A DNA stretch of 64,000 nucleotides from Sitta carolinensis (taxonomy: Eukaryota > Chordata > Aves > Passeriformes > Sittidae), in NCBI GenBank assembly GCA_032173965.1, contig JAVUNC010000005.1:1178001-1242000 (forward strand), in the 5' to 3' direction. The number at the start of each line of letters is the position of its first letter. Positions within the stretch are counted from its first letter, which is position 1. The notes beneath the pieces are model-generated. The model was given only the letters and a program-made list of their open reading frames with translations, had not been told where the DNA came from and did no database searches. This document shows, piece after piece, positions 59,337-64,000 of the stretch. The translations under genes and the position numbers were made by a program.

Positions 59337-62299
59337 GTAAAACCTTTTTTTTTCCCCCTTTTTTTCCCCTTTCCATTCATTTCTGCTCCTGGTTATATTT
59401 ACAAGATGACTTCTTTAAGGACATAAAGATTAAAATTCTGGCCATAGGGTATTTTTGTATTGCTGTTGCTGTTTCTGGCTTAATACTGACAAGGTGGAAG
59501 GTTTGATGGGAGAATATTTGTTTTCTTCACTAACAAAGTTCTCACATTCGCTGTGGGATTTCATCTGTCACGGTAATTACAGACAGAAAAATGAAATAAT
59601 GAGGTTATTTTATACCAACGCTGATGAAGAGCCAGTGGAAGTGAAGAAGTGTCACCAAGTAAAATAATTTAAATTAAATTAACAAAAAAAAAAGTGAAGT
59701 GTGAAGGGACACAGTGAATTTCTGCTTTCAGTGGGTGGAATTAGTGATTCCTCCATCAGTACATGGAGAGTTTAATTTTAATTCCAAGTTTATACCACGC
59801 TTAAAAAGCACTTCTGTGTCTTTATCTCATCACAGCCTTGAAATTAAACTGTAGAGAGCAGCTTGGGAAGCTGTGGGACTTGCTTACAGTGGCTTAACAT
59901 ATTGCTGTTAACATTCCCATTCTTTACAGGGTATTATTTTATAGGATGTTAATTTCAAATAATTACTGCTGTCATCATTTCCTGGCTCCCAGGTTGGTTG
60001 TAACCTCCAGCCTGAATACATTTGCCTCCTTTACCCCTCTGCCTTCTTCCTCAGCCTGTATATTGGTGATTAATTCGGATTTTTATTTATTTATTTTTTT
60101 ATTTTTTGTTAGCTGGTTGTGAAAATTATTAACAAGATACATATTCATTGGTGCAGCTTAGCAGGCCAGAAGAAAACCCCTTTTTTTCTGTGGATTAGGA
60201 GGAAGAACGTGGTGCATGAATTAGCAGGGTGTGTAATTGGTCTTAATGAATATTTTAAATTGAGGGCACATCCGATACCATCTCGGGGTTTTGTCCTCCC
60301 TCCTTGAAGATGACATTAATGGAGTCCCGTGTTCCTGGCAATGAAAGAGACTTTGAAAGGATGAGGGGGAAAATCAGTTTAATGATTCTAAATCCGTGCA
60401 TTATTTAAACAGCTGAAAATGAAGACCCTTCCCCAAGAAACTCCAGAGAACACTTTGGTTTTTTCTCCAGGAACTGGCGTGGCGTTAGAGGGAAAAGCTT
60501 CAGTGGGATTTTATCCTGCTGAATTATGGATTATGGATTTTTTCTGGGGTGGTTGTAGCTGTGCTCTGAATGGGGAATAATTCATGGCAGAGGGTGCCTG
60601 ATAAGTCATGGATCTTGGACAGCTTTTTTTATCTTTTGCACCTTTTCAGGTGTTTTTCTTGGTGATTTTTCACATTCACGTAGGTCACTGGTACAGTGGC
60701 TTCACTCGCTCCTGTTAGTGAAGATTCCAATCTGTGTAAATCCATTTTTGTGCTGTGCAAGGGAGGTAATGAACTTTAAATAACTTTATTTAGAGTTCTG
60801 CTGGAGTGCCACCCCCAGGGGATGTGAAATAGGAAATTCTGCCATCTCTTGGTTTCTCTGCTTGGCTTGGAAATCTCCAGCATTCCAGCAAATAATTCTG
60901 AATTCCTTGGTTTTTATGCCATGGGTGATGTTTGTGTTCAGGGTGGAGTTTTTCTGGTACCAAGCCTCGTCTTTTCATCCTGACTCCTTATTTGTGAGGA
61001 AAAATCTGCTTTTCCAAGTTGTCATCCAGTTTGTCATCAAGGTAAATCTTCATCTTCTCCTACACAAGAAAGGTGCTGTTCCAGCTCTGAGAGGAGCGAA
61101 CTCTGTTCCAAATCTGACTCGGAATTTCTTCAGAGAGGTGGAGATTGTGGAGTGAAAACCTGGACAGGCAGAGGGGTCACAGCTCCTGCAATCCCACCTT
61201 CCCTCCCTGGGCTCACCTGGGAGCTTCTCTGCTGGGAATTTTGAACATTGGGATGGAAACAGAGCTTTGAAAAAAAAAAAAAAGAAGAGAAAAAAAAGGC
61301 AGGTCTGGAAAAGACAGAGCATGAAAAGAGGCTGGGTGGTTGTTCCTGAACTTGTCCTGATTTCAGTGGAAGGTGCACAGAGACAGAGCTTGGGCTGCTC
61401 AGCAGAGGGAATTTTGGAACAGGAGGTGGGGTGGGAGCAAGTGGAGCTCAGAGAATTAATGTCAGGCTGGAGAAATGTTCAATCCGAGTCTGTCACCTGT
61501 GACAAAGAATGCTAATTACAATCTCAGATCATTCCCACATCAAATGAGCACACGTTAAAAACCCTTCAGTTGTGCCTATGTGGTATTTCTGGCTGTTGCA
61601 TCATGGAGTGTCAGAGCTCATCTCGATGATTAATTGGCTTTTTGATTATTTAGCCTTTTCAATTAGAAGCTTCGTATTTGTGTTCTTCGGTGCTCTGAAA
61701 AAACAATGCAGACATTGATAATAGAGGGAGATGACAACAGAACAGATTAGTGTCAGCACAGCGTGCTCCTTATGGAGAAAATTATCCATATTCAGTGCCA
61801 GATGAAGCCTGTCAATTATAAAATATTTCAGTGACTGAGGGAGATGCTCAACCTTTACAGGGCATTAATACAGGACAAAATAACTGTGCACAAATGACAG
61901 CTGCGATAGTAAAACATCAACAATTCTATTCTCCAGGGAATAACTGTTCATAAATTTGGTTTATGTGCTAAAACCCTTTTGATACTTCCCCAAAACCCAG
62001 CAATTCCCCTAACAGCTGCCAGTGTTTCTAGGTCAAAGACAGCACACGAGCTGTTGGTTGTTACATGCTCGCCAGCAGCAGAGCAGGAGCAGGGTTTAAC
62101 AGAGCAGCTCCAGAGCAGCCTTGCCCTGCTCTGCATCTGCCTGGGGTGTGCAGCTGTGCTTTAGGGGCTCACAAGAAGCTTGGAGGGGCAGTGGGCTCTG
62201 GTTTTCATTGTCCACCCATGGACAGGAGGGGGTTCCTGACCACAGCCAACCCCAGAGACAGAGCAGTGCTGAAGTCACTGAAGGGAGTTGGGTGTTATT
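59337..62299. other. Intron downstream of exon B, unique sequence
   Basis: It begins with the GTAAAA donor. An A14 run lies near 61268. The segment 61520-61960 is repeat-free and looks like a candidate conserved non-coding stretch. No further exon of the gene (CHCH domain) was found. Confidence 0.4.
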
Positions 62300-62965
62300 T
62301 ACTTAGAGGTGCAAGGCTCTGCACAAGGGTCGAGGCAAGCACAAATCCAGGAGGGGAGAAAAGGGTGGAGAGCAGCCCTGGGGGAAGGACTTGGGGGCTT
62401 TGGTGAAGGAGAAGCTGCACGTGCCCTGGCTGTGGGCTTTGGGAGCCAGAACCCCCCTGGGCAGCAGGGGAGGGGATTCTGTCCCTGTGCCACTCTCAGG
62501 TGAGAGCCCACCTGAGCTGCTCCAGCCCTGGGACACAGCAGCAGCACCTGGAGCTGCTGGGGAGAGGCCAGAGGAATCCATGGAGCTGCTCCAGGGCTGG
62601 GAGAGCTGGGGGTGCCCACCTGGAGAAGGGAAGGCTGCAGGGAGAGCTTCCAGAACATTCCAGGGAGGACAGGAGAGCTGGAGAGGGACTGGGGATGGAG
62701 GGACAGGAGCCAGGGAATGGCTGCCAGTGCCAGAGGGCAGGGCTGGGGGGGATTTGGGCTGGAATTCTTAGGAAGCAATGCTCTGGAATTGCCAGAGCAG
62801 CTGGGGCTGCCCCTGCATCCCTGGCAGTGTTTCCCAGGCCAGGTTGGACATTGGGGTTGGAGCCCCCTGGGCTGGTGGCAAATGTCCCTGCCCATGGCAG
62901 GGGGTGGAACTGGGTGAACCTGGAGGTCTTGTCTAACCTAAAGCATTCTGTGACTCTCTAAAGAG
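62300..62965 (+). mobile_element. CR1 LINE fragment, ~660 bp
   Basis: This copy starts in the end of the CR1 ORF2 region ('ggaaggacttgggggctttg', 'gtgagagcccacctgagctg'). It passes through 'ctggagctgctggggagagg', 'ggagaagggaaggctgcagg', 'gagagctggagagggactgg' and 'tggacattggggttggagcc', and ends at 'taaagcattctgtgactctc'. It has no intact coding frame. Confidence 0.85.
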
Positions 62966-63814
62966 AAAATAAATTTGTTTTGGAATAAAGAAGAGCCCCA
63001 ATGTGAAATCAGAGCCCTTTTCCAAGGAATGCTATTCCAACCCTGTGTACCACACACCCAGGATCTCTGGCTCTCCTTACTCAGTGCACTTCCCTGTAGT
63101 TGAAGCTGTTCCATTTCTGGTGTTTATAGGAAAAATTGTCTCCACCTTCCCTGTCTTGCCCCTTTAACTCCAGTGGAGAGGTGCAGTACTTTTGCCTGGT
63201 TTCAGTGCCAGTCCCAAGCCCCATTGTCTGTAGTTGTTATTGATAACCAGCTCTGCACCTCCAGTGTCCCTTTGCTGTGCAGCTTCCAGTCCCCATCAAC
63301 ACCTGCCCACGATTTTCATGCAGAGCTCCTGACATCCCAGCTTTCCTTCACCCCATTGCTTTTGCTTTCCACCATTTTTTATGAAGGACACCTGACCCTC
63401 TCCTGCTTCTCATCGAGGTTTTGGCATCACAGACACTCAGTGAGCTGTGGCTGCTCCTGCTCTGTCTCTGAGACTGATGGGACTCCCCAGTTCCAATCTC
63501 CTCCAGCAAACCCAGCTATTTTCATGTTGCACTGCTTCCTAATGCTAATATGCATCATTAGGAGAATCCTGCCCCAAGTCATGGGAGCAGAAGGAAATTA
63601 ATTTTAATACCCTGCTGTATGACATGACTACTTAGTTTATCAGTGTGAATGAGCAAGATATGGATCCCCATATTAATCATCATATTTTCCACTGGAGCCA
63701 AGTTTCTGTGCTCCTGAGTTTCCTGGAAATACTTGGAAGTGTGGAGCAGTTTGGATGTGGATGTGGTTATGGAGTGAGGTAATAGGGTTATCCTGGAGCA
63801 TGAACCTGAGGGGT
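62966..63814. other. Intron, unique sequence
   Basis: This is unique sequence with a 142-codon open frame at 63173-63601. The frame has no splice context or family similarity and is probably chance. Confidence 0.4.
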
Positions 63815-64000
63815 GGATCAGGGAGCTGGGAAAGGCTCAGCCTGGAGCTCAGGGGGCTCAGGGGACTCTGCACAACTCCTGAGAGGAGGGGAGGATTTGG
63901 GCTCTGGGCACAGGGACAGGCACAGGAGGGCAGGGAACGGCCCCAGGCTGGGCCGGGCAGGTCTGGAAATTGGGAAAATCCCTTTCCTAAAAGGGCTGTC
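63815..64000 (+). mobile_element. CR1 LINE fragment cut by the right window edge
   Basis: 'gggaaaggctcagcctggag', 'ctcagggggctcaggggact' and 'gggcacagggacaggcacag' match the middle of the CR1 at 34430-34600. The element continues beyond the window. Confidence 0.75.

Noticed and set aside
63173..63601. 142-codon open frame as an exon or small gene
   Set aside because: No family similarity, no splice signals and no GC-rich coding bias compared with exons A and B.
59337..64000. CHCH-domain exon of the same gene
   Set aside because: I looked for paired CX9C patterns and the EFY(K/R)VTTEQ-type segment downstream and found none; they must lie beyond the window.

Overview
The window is nuclear DNA of a bird, most likely a songbird or other neoavian species. 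The signs are many 3'-truncated CR1 LINE fragments, one solo LTR of endogenous-retrovirus type, AT-rich unique sequence with very little CpG, and two short GC-rich exons separated by tens of kilobases. There is no bacterial-type gene organisation. Almost all long open frames are by-products of tandem repeats or CR1 fragments.

Only one gene can be supported. Two consecutive coding exons on the + strand (10121-10265 and 59253-59336) encode 76 residues of coiled coil from the MIC19/MIC25 family (CHCHD3/CHCHD6), subunits of the mitochondrial MICOS complex. The junction between them is phase 0, reads through cleanly, and needs no missing exon between them. I lean to CHCHD6 (MIC25), because the first half of exon A aligns without gaps to the MIC25 pattern and poorly to the very conserved MIC19. 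The core and exon B are nonetheless close to MIC19, so the paralogue call is not settled. The 5' exons lie left of the window. The C-terminal CHCH-domain exons lie to its right.

Layout: 1-10120 is the upstream intron, mostly unique, with three CR1 fragments. 10121-10265 is exon A. 10266-59252 is a 48,987-bp intron. It holds a 176-bp array that starts on the splice donor (10262-11690), a 3-kb array of about 41-bp units (13886-16937), a 440-bp pure pyrimidine tract with a solo LTR against it (21341-22119), and a 359-bp tandem duplication (27412-28208). Further on come a long inverted repeat (37243-38035), a CR1-derived alternating array (38525-39485), a ~163-bp array (41461-42600), an inverted pair of composite CR1 copies (44355-47165), a 16-bp array (53566-54070) and a 14-bp array with higher-order structure (55973-57860). 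59253-59336 is exon B. 59337-64000 is the start of the next intron, with two CR1 copies.

Tandem and inverted repeats make up roughly 11 kb of the 49-kb intron, which is the most unusual property of the window. No system of cooperating genes is present. The best leads are the minisatellite born at a splice donor, the 3-kb array open in several frames on both strands, and the long hairpin-forming inverted repeat.
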